Assembly: GCF_008831285.2 (NCBI RefSeq)
Contig: NC_045139.1
Coordinates: 18,520,354-18,584,353 of the forward strand
Direction: 5' to 3'
Source of the DNA: Nymphaea colorata
Taxonomy: Eukaryota; Streptophyta; Magnoliopsida; Nymphaeales; Nymphaeaceae
DNA: 64,000 nucleotides
Below the pieces are notes generated by a model that was not told the DNA's origin, did not search any database, and worked only from the letters and a program-made list of their open reading frames with translations. Position numbers and translations under genes: made by a program. Shown piece by piece: positions 43,783 through 55,912 of this stretch (position 1 is the first letter of the stretch; the number at the start of each line of letters is the position of its first letter).

Positions 43783-46700
43783 ATGGGAACGCGCGATGTC
43801 CTTGTTTTCGTTCTCCTCTCTATTCTCTCAGCTTCTGCGCTCTCGGATCTGGTCATTCTCAAATGCGATCGGCGAGTAAGTCCTTGGCTCACGTCCAATT
43901 CCTGTCGTAGTTCCTGCTCCCGTGTAGTTCCGTTCCACAATTCTGATCTTTTGGTGGATTGCTTTTCTCTCCCAATTTCTGCGGAGAATCCCATATTTTT
44001 AGAAGCTGAAATAGGTTTTGTAGAGGGAATGGAGTTTGGGGGTCGTTTGTGATGGGCGGTATACGAGTAGCGAATTAGATTTTCTCCTTTTTTTTTGTCT
44101 TAGATTCGTCAAGTTGAAGTGCTGATCAATGCTACTTAAGTTTAGGTTAGTTGATTTAGTTCCTTTTTTTTTTCTGCACATTGTAGCTTTCGCGTTCTTG
44201 ATTTGCGGAAGTTGCTGACGTTTTTGTAGTGTGTAGTTGAAGGATTGATCTTTAGGTTTTCCATGATTTATGAATTGAGTTCCTCTCTCTTCTTTCTGAG
44301 CGTTCTTTTTGATGCATGTGTTATACAATGTTCAAGGATTGATTTTGAGGTTCTTATATGGAAACCTCATTTTCTGATTTCTCTTATGGAGCTATTTGTT
44401 CTCACTTCTTTTGTTCCACGGATGACAAGTAAACTCCTCCTTTTCTTTATCCCTTCTTTTTTTTATTTTTGTTTTTGATTTGGTTGGTTTGGTGGGTTTT
44501 TGTTTTTGTGGTCTGTGTGGGGGACGAGGGGTTTGGGTAGGTGGGAAGGGGCTTCACCTTGAGGCTGCATGTTCTTTTTCCTTTTCGTCTCCTTCTTTTG
44601 GAGTATGATCGCTATCCGTACTGATCAGTTTCATGGCTTTGGTCTTCGTCATCCTTTTCTGCATCCTCAATCGTGGGGGAACAAATTGTCGTTACTGTTA
44701 TAACTTTTTTTTTACGCCTTACTGTCAGCGTCTGTGTCAAGCCGATGCATATGCGTGTTTTTGTTGGCGAGAGAATTATTCTTCGTTCATGCTTCCTTAA
44801 GGCTCATTTTTTTATAGTTAGGCAAAAATAGCCGGCATAACATAGAATTTAGACTGTTCAGGCAGCTAGCGGTGGATAGATTTGGGACATCTAGGGGGGT
44901 ATCATTTGATTATGATGGCATAATTGTCCATTTACACTCTTTGTAAGAGTTTTTTTTCGTTTTTGATCTTGTGCTTTGGGTCTACCATTCTAGTTATGAT
45001 GTAAAAATTTTTTTTCTCATATTTTTTGGCCATTTTAGTTGAATCTGACTATTCTGTTATTGTCTTTTCTCCTTATTTTCTTCTTTCCTGTTTGCAGATT
45101 GATTTGAGAACACATATTGTACGTGTTAGTACCTCATTAAAGGTATTAATATCAGTGTCAACTCTACAAGTGTTTAGTCCCTCTTCTTTTATCCTTATTC
45201 AGAAAAGGAGATTTTGGAGCCAAACAGCTTGCCTTGGAAGATGCTTAAAATCTGAGGGTAAAGGATGGTTGTCAATTTTCGCCTGTTGATATGTGATGTT
45301 TGTTTTTGTAGGTGGAAAATATTGGACCTGCTGGAGTTTCTGAATTCCTCTTGACGGTTCCCAATTTTCAGGCCCAAAATTTGGCATATCTAACGGCATC
45401 ATCTTATGAAGGACATGGAAAATCTAAAGGTTCTGTTGTTAATTTGTCAGCAAATTTGGTGCAGCGAGATGGTATGCCACCAGATATTACACTTTACTCA
45501 GTCTCTCTACCCAAGGAATTGGGCAAAGGAGAAAGTCTGACCTTTGACATATTGTCAGTATTCACCCATTCTCTAAAGCCTTTCCCTGAAGAAATAACAC
45601 AGGCAGATATTCAATTAGTTGTATACCAAGATGGTGCATATTATCTGTCTCCTTATGAAGTTAAGGTTCAGTCTCTTTCTGTCCAGGTCCCTAGTCCAAG
45701 AGTTGAATTCTATACAAAGCTTCCCAATGCGAAAGTTGTTGAATCAGAGATAAAATATGGTCCATATGACAATCTCCCTCCCTTCTCATTCTCACCAATA
45801 ATAGTCCATTTCGAGAACAATCGTCCTTTTGCAGTTGTGAAAAAGTTAGTTCGTGAAATTGAAATTTCCCACTGGGGAAATGTCCAGGTTACTGAACATT
45901 ACTGTCTTGTCCATGGTGGTGCACGCAATAAAGGTGGATTTTCAAGGTAGATGTCTCACATTCTATAGTTTTCTCTTCCATTGTTCATTTGTGCATATAG
46001 ATTTTGACAGAAAGTACAGGATTGAGTACCAAGCAAGACCAGACATTCGAGGGGCAGCATCATTTAGACATCTTACTGCAAGATTGCCACCAAGAGCTCA
46101 TTCGATATACTATAGAGATCAAATTGGCAATATTTCAACATCAAATTTGTGGGCTGATTCTCGAAAGGTGGAAGCTTTTCATCATGCTGCCACATTTTTT
46201 AAAAAATTTACTGTTTTTAATTAAAAGAATATTAAGTGTAAAGCCATTTATTCCATTTGATGCATAGAGATTCACTCTAAACTTACCAGTATTGACCCCT
46301 ATGATACTTATATAAGTTATTTCTCCCTCTGCAGACAGAACTGAGAATTGAACCCAGATATCCTTTGTTTGGGGGTTGGAAGACAGATTTCACTATTGGT
46401 TATGGTTTACCACTACAGGACTTTCTGTTTGAGTCAGAAGGGAAGTTTGTTCTTAATTTCTCTTTTGGTTGTCCTATTGATGAGGTGGTCATTGATAATC
46501 TTCTTGTAAAGGCAGGTACCTCAACTTCTGTTTGTTGCTTTTGCACTGATTGTTCTTTCTCTGTTCTATGGACTGGATAAAATATGAAAACATATGCCCT
46601 TCTGCTGATCATGGATAAGGTTTTGCACTGAGATCTGATTTGTGTGTCGATTAGTGCGTGAACTATTGTTCTTCACTTGGAGGCTGTTGCCATTTTCAAC

Positions 46701-49700
46701 TTCTCCTAATCAATTTTTGGAGGCCTTTTAATGTTTCCAATTTTGCTATCACACATTTATTTTGTGATATATGAGATATTTTCACTGCGAATGTCCTTTC
46801 CTTTTGTTTCACATTGTTAGATCTAACGATGTATAGAAATTGCAGGTGGTTTTGCCTGAAGGATCTAAGGATATGTTTGCTCATGTTCCTTTTGATACAA
46901 ACCAGAGGGAAGAGGTACTCATGAGCTTCAGTATTTGTATGCATTTATTTTTTGTTTATTTGTGTATTCTGTTTTGTCATCAAACAATTTAGTGTGACAC
47001 ATAACGTTTCATTCATGTTTCTTGGTATGCAGGTTAAATTTTCACACCTTGACTTTTTTGGGCGGCCAGTGGTGGTCTTGGAGAAGGAGAATGTCGTTCC
47101 TGAGCATAACCAGCACTTTCAAGTAGGTGGATTGCTGCTATTGAAGCTTTTATGTTAATGCTTGCCCCTCTTGGGGCATCGTGTTCTTTCACTTAAATTT
47201 ACTTGTCCTCTTCAATTTTTGTTTTTAGGTGGAACTAAACTTACAAATGCAATGTATACACTGACAATATGGGATTTTTTCTGAAATTATTTCACTTATA
47301 ATGTGGAAATAAGATTTTGTAAGCAGAAGGGTTCAGAATTCTTATGTAAATTTAAGACTAGGTTTTTTGAGCATAAAAGTTATGCTTATGGGGTTAGTTG
47401 TCACAAAGAGGGAGCCATAAGTGAATCAGGTAACTGACGATTGCAAGTCCATGGGATCCCTGCATTCCTTGGGGTCTGTTTGAGTGGTGGAGTGAGGTGC
47501 TGCTCGATGCCTATTGTGAGATGAGGTGTTGTGTGAAGCCTGTTTTCTGTTGCACCCCTAGGGGTATGATGGAGACAAAAGAAAATGACTGAACTAAAAA
47601 GTGGTGATGAGAGAGTTGTATCCACCATTTAAACATGCCCTTAGATATCCATGACCAAATAATGGTGTATTTGTTACGGTTTATGGGATGTCTTTGTGTT
47701 ATTATGGCTTATGATGTATCTTAGGTTCAGACTTCAAAACTCGTGTTATATTGAACACAAAGGGGAGGAGTTGGAAATATTTCCTTATAAGCATTCATTG
47801 ATATTAGAAGCACAACCAATGTAACAGTATTAAGTAAAATTTTTTATTAGATTTTATTAGTTTTAGTGGGTTAGAGTTGTTATTGTAATATTTCAGCTTA
47901 AGATGAGAGTTTGTGCTATTGCTGTGCATGCGGCTAGCGTATACGTAACGGCTAGACTACTTATGGCAATAGCAGAGCTCATGGTCACCTTTGGCATCTT
48001 TGAAAAATTCATTCTATGTTTAGGGGCAGAAAACTACTTGAAGAGTTTATTTTTGTAAACCAGAACGTCAGATTGTATTTTTTGTTTACTTCTTGAAAAA
48101 AAATCTTGTTTTGACTTCACATTTCCCTTCGCGAGTGGACCTAATCTACTCAAGTGTAAGAACATGCGGAGGCTTCATTCAATCACATGGTTTTGGCTCC
48201 TAGATTTTTGAAGTAACATCAATCACAACCACCCTACGGGTGTCCTAGTAATTTATGTTAGTCGAACAATCCTGACCAATGTTATCCGTATCGTACGATA
48301 CGGACGCGTATCGTACGATACGTATCGTATAGGTCAAGAAAACCTATACGATACGTGTTTGAAACACGATACGCGTTCGTATCGTATGCGTATCGTACGA
48401 TACGGGCGATACACCCCCGTATCGTACGATACGGGAGAAAACACATATTTCTTTATTTTTTAAAAGTTTAAACACTCCTCCCCCTCTCTCTTCTTGTATT
48501 TAAAGACTCCAATAGACGTAGGAGGGAGAGATTTTGCCCATTTTCATCAAAAATAACCAAGGATTCATCAATTTGGAAGATATTATCGTTGAATCAGGAA
48601 AGATGATAACTATATGTTTTGAACTTATAAAATTGTGATGTAATCTAAGCCTAAAACTCCAAGTCCTAAGACTCTAAGTCCTAAGATTCTATAAAATTTT
48701 CAAGTTTAAAATCGTGATGGATGCTTATATGTTATTCTTGAAAATTTGATTTCTTATTTTGGAATGTGTCGTTCATACACATGAATGTTCCTTATGTATG
48801 ATAATCTTTTTAATATTTGAATACATTTTTCTTAATTTCTGATTTTTTGTTCATTTTTTCAGTTTTTTAATGATTTTTCTCTATTTTTTTATGATTTTTA
48901 AATATTTTTTAAAATTAAAAAATTAATTTTACGATACGCTATGCTACGTTTGCGATACGTTACGATACGGCGTATAGGTCGGCCCGACCGATACGCGATA
49001 CGCTACGCCTTTTATAACATTGATCCTGACATTAAACTGAAAGGCTTGGGCTTTTAGCTTGTGGAGGTATCTTTAGGAATGTCAATGCTCATGGTGCACA
49101 TGTTATATCTTGAACTTGGCTTCCTAACATATGCACTTGCGGCTTACCATGAAGCTTATGCGTCGAAAACAAAAAATGAATTCTAAACTAAAAGAACAAC
49201 TGCATCCCTTATTTTTGGATTTAAGATTTGGAGTAATCACCACCTAATGCTATTTAGTTTATGTCTAAATATTAGGAGTCAGAACCAATGTCACAGTTAA
49301 TTGACTTGAGGTTCTTTATGTCTTGCATGAGAATATCAATAATTGCATTTGATGCATTCTATGTTTTGGATTCAGTTAAAATCAATTTTATGGACGTACA
49401 TGAACCACTGTCAATTAAATGGTGTTTCATGTTCAAGATAGTGCTGTTGTCTGTCTTATTTATGGAAACTATCTGGGTATCTTGGTTCAACGATGCTGCC
49501 ATATGACTAGATTTTCTGTTGTCTGTTTTATTATGGAAACTAGCTGGGTATCTTGGTTCAACGATTTTGCTATATGACTAGATGTTCTTCCTTTCCTTCA
49601 GGTTTACTACAAGTTCAACTGCCTGTCAATGCTGCAAGAGCCGTTGATGCTGATTTCTGGTTTCTTCCTCTTTTTTATTGCTTGCATTGTGTTTAAGCAT

Positions 49701-50788
49701 ATGGACATATCAATCTCGAAGTCATCTTCTGCATATATTGCAAAGTTGCAATGGGATGAGGTAATTATGAAATATGAGGGAAAAAAAGCAGTATGATGGT
49801 TTTCCTCAAATTTTGATTTGTTTATCCAGCGAAGAAAATGGAAAATTATGAAATTGGATAGTTCTGTGGTATATTAGAAATCTGTTCCTTTCATAGATGC
49901 TTTTCATGTGAAGGAATAGAATTGTAGTTAGGTGATGGATTTGAAACGTTTGACGAAGTAAAGCTGAATTCATCCTGCTAAATGAAGAGTCAATTTGGTG
50001 ATTTTTTTTAACATTAAGCAATGTTTAGGCCACAACTTTTTTAGTTTTCCTTTTTTCTGTTATTTAATTCAGGCTGGGTTAGATAAACTTCTGCTGGCAG
50101 GATTAGTAATTAAACATAATATGGATCACATGACAGACTTGTCATTTGATATTCTATTCACAATGACAAACCAACCCATACACACTTCTAACAGGAAAGT
50201 AACTTTAATTTGTGCACCAATAATCATTACAATCTTTTAAAGTTGAAATGGTCCTGCATTTCCAACAATCTACAGTTAAACAGCATCTCGTCTAAAATAT
50301 TGAACAATCATGTAAGACAACATTTTGGAACACACCCACTGATAAACGACTTTTTCTCATGAAGGAGCTTCCATGAACAGAAATTGTTTCACCATCGAGG
50401 GATACATGACCCAGTTTTTGTGATCAACTTTAGTTTGGCATCCAGTGGGTGATTCCCAGGTTTCATTGGCTATTAAATAAAGGTGAATGCATCAGCTTGA
50501 GAGTAGAGACAGTTCACCCTTGGGAGACTTTACGAGGCACTCACTAAGTCACACGAGTACTTCAGTAAGGTCCATGTACCCATGTCACCATACCCGTACC
50601 CAAAGTGGGCTAGACCGAACCTGATCCAAGATGCTTAATTTTACTTGATTTAGTTTTTTTCAACTCAGTTTCATTTTGCTTTTAGAGTTATTGTTCATTA
50701 ACATGTAATGTTTTTTATTTAATCACTTGTTTATTTAAATGTTGTTTTCATTTTGATTTTTTTGTGTGTTATTTCACACACACACATG

Positions 50789-50882
<94 letters not shown>

Positions 50883-52422
50883 CGTGTGTGTGTGTATAAA
50901 CCTTGCCATACCCACCGTACCCACATTTTCTAAAGTTGCCGTACTGGTATCCATACCTAGGCCGCATCCTTTCCCATGTGACTTAGTTGCTCGGGCATCA
51001 TAGCCATCCGTGCTACTCACCCGGCATTATTTGTTCTCTATTCATCTACGATTCCACTTGACTCGCTAAAATGCTCAATTTTGAATTTGCAAATGTTGAG
51101 GTTGTTTTTAAGAAAATTGGTAATGAACTTTCTTGATGAAGGTCGCTCATACGAGTAACTAGGTTTTTCATTCATGTTGTAATATACACATATTTTTGTC
51201 TTCATTTAGGTTCAAGCAGCTCTTCAGAATGTGCATAATATTATAAACCGTTGTATAGCTGTTGAGGAAAAGCTTGGAGCTTCCTTGCACGAATTATCCA
51301 GGACAGGAGATGTTCAAGCTTGTAAAACTGCTCGAAAAGCAGCTGATGGATTGCTTAAGGAACTCTTGAAAGAGTTGAAACCTACACTTGCATTCTTGCA
51401 GTCATCATCCCAGGCTTCACAAATATGGCCAAAGGTTTGTATATATTTTCTTATCTTGTTAAGGTGTGTTATTGTCACGTTTTACGTATTTTATCATCTG
51501 AAGTGGCTAGTCAAACTTTCTTGAAGTTCATAAGAAATAACTTCGCTAATGATGATGCTAAAAAGTTCTAGCTTGTAGTCCAATTACATAGGTGCACCAT
51601 TGCATATCTATCATTTTTTTGTATAATCAGAATCTTTTGTTGGGAAGTGTCCTGTTTCATTTTATTTTATTTTGTATTACCTAATGGTCCATGAAATATA
51701 AGATGTTGATTCAGAGGTAAACTACAGGGTAAGTGCTAAATGTCAGTCACCTTCTGTTTCTGAGATAGCTTGATGTTCATCTCATCTGTTATCGTTGATT
51801 ATGTCATTAATAATCACGATTTTGAGGTATTATGATTGGTGACCAATTCTTTGAAAATCTTGTTTTTGTTGGACAAGCTTTTTTTTGGCAACCACGGTGG
51901 TTGTAGTTACATCCTTCTCTCTTTCTACTAAATGTGATTGGCCCTTGAAACAACTGACAAGTAACTGCTGCCTGTGGATGGTGTGATACACATATTGAAT
52001 CAAACTTGCACTCCTTGCATGAGCAATTTATTCCTCCTTGGGCATGACGTAGACAAGAGTTCTAATCATTGCCAAAAGTAATAGTGGTTTTGCATGGTTC
52101 CTTCTCTCATCCACATTATGACTCAATTTTTGTGCTCTCTTCATTGAAATATTGGCCAGTTGGTTTGTATCTTATTCGGGGGTCTTATATTGGGCCTTTG
52201 AATCAACTTCTATTGTGTACCTCGTTGCAGGTTGATGAACTTGTGGCAAAGGAGAAAGAGAAGCAGGAGAGGCTTATGATGAAGCATTCCACCGTTGTGG
52301 ATGGGTATGAGAAGAGGTCAAATGGTCGGGATATTGCCAACCGTGTTGTGACTCATGACCAGAGGCTTGCTGTCTTGAACCAGGAAGTTGATGAACTTCT
52401 TGATTTCATTGATCAAATATGA
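43783..52422 (+). CDS. OST1: oligosaccharyltransferase subunit 1 (ribophorin I)
   Basis: Ten-exon gene, 613 aa. Exons: 43783-43875, 45098-45142, 45312-45946, 46011-46167, 46335-46511, 46846-46914, 47033-47122, 49602-49760, 51210-51434 and 52231-52422. The length matches plant OST1 (about 614 aa). Residues 1-21 form a signal peptide; SDLVILKCDRR begins the lumenal domain, which has the ribophorin blocks LPPRAHSIYYRDQIGNIST, YPLFGGWKTDFTIGYGLP and VVLPEGSKD. A membrane span lies at about 437-453 (LMLISGFFLFFIACIVF), followed by a charged cytosolic C-terminal tail. Ribophorin I is a non-catalytic subunit of the ER oligosaccharyltransferase that helps present substrates for N-glycosylation. All joints are in phase. 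The intron after exon 5 appears to begin with GC rather than GT (see findings). Intron 3 is only 64 nt; introns 7 and 8 carry MITEs. Confidence 0.95.
48277..49022. mobile_element. hAT-like MITE with palindromic subterminal arrays
   Basis: A 746-bp element in OST1 intron 7. Perfect 9-bp terminal inverted repeats, CAATGTTAT and ATAACATTG, are flanked by identical 8-bp target duplications ATCCTGAC (48269-48276 and 49023-49030), which fit the hAT nTnnnnAn preference. Just inside the left end the palindrome CGTATCGTACGATACG and its variants recur many times up to about 48435. Related CGATACG units fill the right end (48930-49005). The middle is AT-rich and has no transposase frame. Confidence 0.85.
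49445..49582 (+). repeat. 71-bp tandem duplication before OST1 exon 8
   Basis: Units starting TGTTGTCTGT and containing CTGGGTATCTTGGTTCAACG occur twice with a 71-base period. The second copy ends about 20 bases before the exon 8 acceptor, so the duplication covers the likely branch-point region. Confidence 0.85.
50544..50986. mobile_element. TIR element, copy 1, with an internal CA/TA/GT microsatellite
   Basis: A segment in OST1 intron 8 whose ends are inverted repeats (CTAAGTCACACGAGTA at the left; CTAAGTCACATGGGAA on the complement of the right). It is closely similar to 52715-53073 across its body, sharing for example CTTAATTTTACTTGAT, TTATTGTTCATTAACATGTA and CACTTGTTTATTTAAATGTT. It has expanded an internal CA-TA-GT tract (50775-50896). 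The target duplication is not recognisable here. Confidence 0.7.
50775..50896. repeat. palindromic microsatellite (CA)n(TA)n(GT)n
   Basis: A CA run, then TA, then GT, so the tract is self-complementary overall. It corresponds to the short CA/TA tract at the same place in the sister element at 52715-53073. Confidence 0.95.
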
Positions 52423-52714
52423 GAAAGCTGCTGGTCCATCAAAATGGAAGGCAAATGATTTTGTTAGCTGATGCATGTATTTGTCACAAGAACCAGACAT
52501 CTTAGAGATATTAGAAAGGTTGTTTTCTTCACTGGATGTTGTTATCATTGCCAGCCGTGAGTTCTGTATCTATTCTTATTCCTGAAGTTCTTGGTTTCTC
52601 TTTTGCTTTTGACTGCAATCTTTCAGTTGATTTAAGGCGTTTAAGTTAAGATTGTTTTCTGTGCTTTAGTTTGCTATTAGAAAAGGAACATGGCATATAG
52701 AAGAGTTTTATAAT

Positions 52715-53073
52715 CTAAGTTACATGGGTACTTCAGTATGGACCACCTACCCATGTAGCCATACCTGTTCTTAAAGTAGGTACTTGGCAACACGTGGGTA
52801 CTTTTTAGATCGCTGATCCGAACTGCTTAATTTTACTTGATGTAACTGTTTCAACTTAGTTTTGATTCTATTTTTAGGCTTATTGTTCATTAACATGTAA
52901 CTTTTTATTTATGTCACTTGTTTATTTAAATGTTACTTTCATTTTGATTTTTTGTGTTATTTTGCACACAGACACACACACATATATTTTATTCTACCGT
53001 ACCCCATACTCATATTTTCTAAAGTTGCTGTATCTGTATCTACATTTCTGTACCCCTTACCCATGTGACTTAG
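52715..53073. mobile_element. TIR element, copy 2, with an 8-bp target duplication
   Basis: A 359-bp element about 290 bases after the OST1 stop. Terminal inverted repeats are CTAAGTTACATGGGTA (left) and CTAAGTCACATGGGTA (complement of right). The flanks are TTTATAAT (52707-52714) and CTTATAAT (53074-53081), seven of eight bases identical and compatible with hAT. No coding capacity. Same family and orientation as 50544-50986. Confidence 0.75.
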
Positions 53074-54288
53074 CTTATAATCAGGACTTCCCCCAAATAG
53101 AGTTTGGAGTCATGGTCGAAACATAGAATTTACAATACGGTCCTTGCAGACATGCCTTGCACAGCCTAAAATATTGTGTCCATCCTGTAAGCATGAAACT
53201 GTTTTGGGAACCATAAGCTTACATTGTGAAACAATCTTGGATGCACAAATCTGTATTTTTTTATCAGCATAAATGCATTTGGCTAAAACAAAAAATCCAA
53301 AATGGATTAGACATTTCAGATTACATTGAAGCAGATCACACTGAGATCTGGGCATTGCGGAACGCTAGTGGTTCAGGGGTTTCACAAGTTGGGTTAGCCC
53401 CAATAAAGGTAAAAGCTTGTTTGGGCCGATGGTGGTAAGAAAAAGTTTGGTCTTACATCAAAATTGTCCTCGTGTTCTGAGATGTGGATACAATGCCAAA
53501 ATGTGTATGAACTCTCCATAAATGTCAAGTCGATATTCGTAAAAATATATATAGTCAAGGAAACCTCGAAAACTCAGTCATGCAGCTCTTATTCTCATGG
53601 CACCTTTTGTGCATCATGGTATATACATGAGATCGCTGCTGGCCACTCATGAAGGAGTTTCCCTCTCCTTTGAGTGTTCATTCATTAGAAATTTAGATGA
53701 ATCTGACAAATCGCCTTCTGGATATTGTGTTCCTCACCTTGAGTTTTTGTCTTATTGGTTTTTCTTTACTGGGAGCATCTTTAGAACTTTGTAATTTGTT
53801 GCCTTGTAGAAGCTGCAAAATTTTGATTTTTTCCACTCTTAGAAGAGCCCTCCACAGGGGCAGGACAAGTAAATTCTCAAAAAAGGACACATACTACTAT
53901 GAACTATCCCAAAGATTGATGATTAACATAATGTTTTATGAATGTGCGTTAATCTTTGAGATAGATTCATGGAATATGGTAGGAACATTCCTGTTGCCAA
54001 ACTCCCTCTTAAGGACCTACCCTTATATACGTAAAAAAAAGCTCTTGGCTCTAAACCTTCCACTTTATCTAGTTCACTATGCCAATCTTTTCTTAGTGGT
54101 TCACATCTCTAGCTAAGGTGCCAATCTTTATATATATAGTAGTAGTTTATCTTGTATTAATTATTATATAGCGTGTTAGGTTTTCCGTCTCTTACGCGGG
54201 AAAACACGTGGAGGTCTTGAAACTTTCAAAAAACCCAAGGCCACTCCTCCATGCCTTAGGGTTATAAGATAGGTTGGCAAGAGCAAAA

Positions 54289-54426
54289 GATAACAGTCAT
54301 GCCACTCAAACGTAGGACTGGCCGCCTATCAAGCAAGAGATAACAGTCATGCCACTCAAACGAAGGACTGGCCGCCGATCAAGCAAGAGATAACAGTCAT
54401 GCCGCTCAAACTAGGGGCTGGCCGCA
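54289..54426. repeat. three tandem 50-bp units
   Basis: TAACAGTCATGCC recurs at 54291, 54341 and 54391, exactly 50 bases apart. Each is followed by CACTCAAACG (or a close variant) and GGACTGGCCGCC. Units 1 and 2 are nearly identical; unit 3 has diverged and is truncated. Confidence 0.95.
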
Positions 54427-55828
54427 TCCATTGGCCGATGTTGGTGCCCTAAAGTTCACCCACCTTCTCAGCCTATACAGTAAATTAACTTCATTAATTC
54501 ACATGGTAAGGCCAGCACCTCTTCAGTGCAAGGCTGGCTTTACTATTTCTTCCTAAAATAGAAAAATGTAGGCACTGGGTAGCTCGATGGAACAAGTTGT
54601 GTAATGGTGCTTTGTGAGATCATAAGATCTCCTTTTGGTTCCTATGCATAAGCATCGATGCTCTTAAGAGTTTGAACGATGCAATTCTATAGTTTGTACT
54701 TTGTTTTAGAAAATCAAGTACTCAGTCTCATACTGTGTGCATCGTTCTTTGTAAGGATTCTTGATTGATTTTACCTGTATTTCTTAATGCAAGTTATTTA
54801 TTTTTCCATGTCAAAATGTATCAGAATTTGAAGACGCTCCCCATGTTTTTGGAAGGAAACCATCTAGAGTTTCATTTCGGGAAAGCATCAAAGTTGGAGT
54901 TCCAAATATATAAAGAGTTAAGGAGACTGAACGTACGAAGTAAGAACTTCACACACATGCACATTAAGTTTCTTAATCTATTTCATGATACGTTTGATCC
55001 CTTCTGCTCGCATTAAAGGGAGAGATTAGAGACGATGGTAAACCGAAATGTATTAATCTGTGAACTCCAATGCGTATGGCCAAGAGTTAAACAAGCTATC
55101 AGAAAATAAGAAGGTTCACAATAAAAGAAACCACTTTCAACCTGGAAGCTTGACTTGGCTTAATGCGACATGCTTACGTTTGAACACACCTGTCGGTTCT
55201 GATGATCAACTGCTCTTGACCTTCCACATCTATCATATCCAGGAGAATTATGCCAGTCCTCTTTCCTCATATGGAAGATGCAATGCGCTATGTCTCTGGA
55301 AAGTATCATTTGCCATTTTCGTTTTTAAATATAAATACAAAAGAACAAGAATACATTTCTTGCAACGAAATATGAAAAGTTTCACGGTAGAAGTCTGTTT
55401 GCTAATGTAGGTTTCAACTTATCTAATCATGGTTAAAAGCATTTCATCTGCAAAGAGGAAAATGTTCATATTGGCAGGTGAAACCAGCTGCTCCATCTTG
55501 TACTTAAAGAAAATACACAGCCTTCTGCCACGAAAGATTATTTCATCTCACAACAAACGAGTCCCAAACGAAGCAACTGCTTTTTGATTCCCTGGGTGTC
55601 ATGTAAACTCCCTCATTTATCAATTCCCTTTCTCAACCACTAACAGGAAGTTGCAAGTTCTGTAGCTGGATGAGCTGCTTTGCTAAAAAGTCCCATCGGA
55701 AGCATACAAAATTTTCCACTAGGATTAGAAGGGCAACGCCTACCATGAAATGGCAATGCTATACACTCAAAATGTGTGCAGCTACCTTGTTCTCCCTCCT
55801 AACAGAAAAAACGGATTTAGTTTCTCAT

Positions 55829-55912
55829 TGATACGATGACGAAGAAGCATCATGACGATGTCATCCCATCTGATACGATGACGAAGAAGCATCATGACGA
55901 TGTCATCCCATC
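55829..55912. repeat. two tandem 42-bp units
   Basis: TGATACGATGACGAAGAAGC begins at 55829 (first two bases shared with the flank) and again at 55871. The units are identical by reading, so the duplication looks recent. Confidence 0.95.

Noticed and set aside
48283-48435. Possible CRISPR-like or satellite array from repeated GTATCGTACGATAC
   Set aside because: The repeats are irregularly spaced, palindromic and confined within a transposon with clear TIRs and target duplication, in a plant genome. They are subterminal transposon repeats.
50731-51020. His/Thr and Tyr/Ile repeat open frames across the CA/TA/GT tract
   Set aside because: Dipeptide repeats are a direct product of the dinucleotide microsatellite.
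53697-54116. 139-aa plus-strand open frame after OST1
   Set aside because: No domain or homology recognised, AT-rich, and partly in a repeat-like region. Not supported as a gene.
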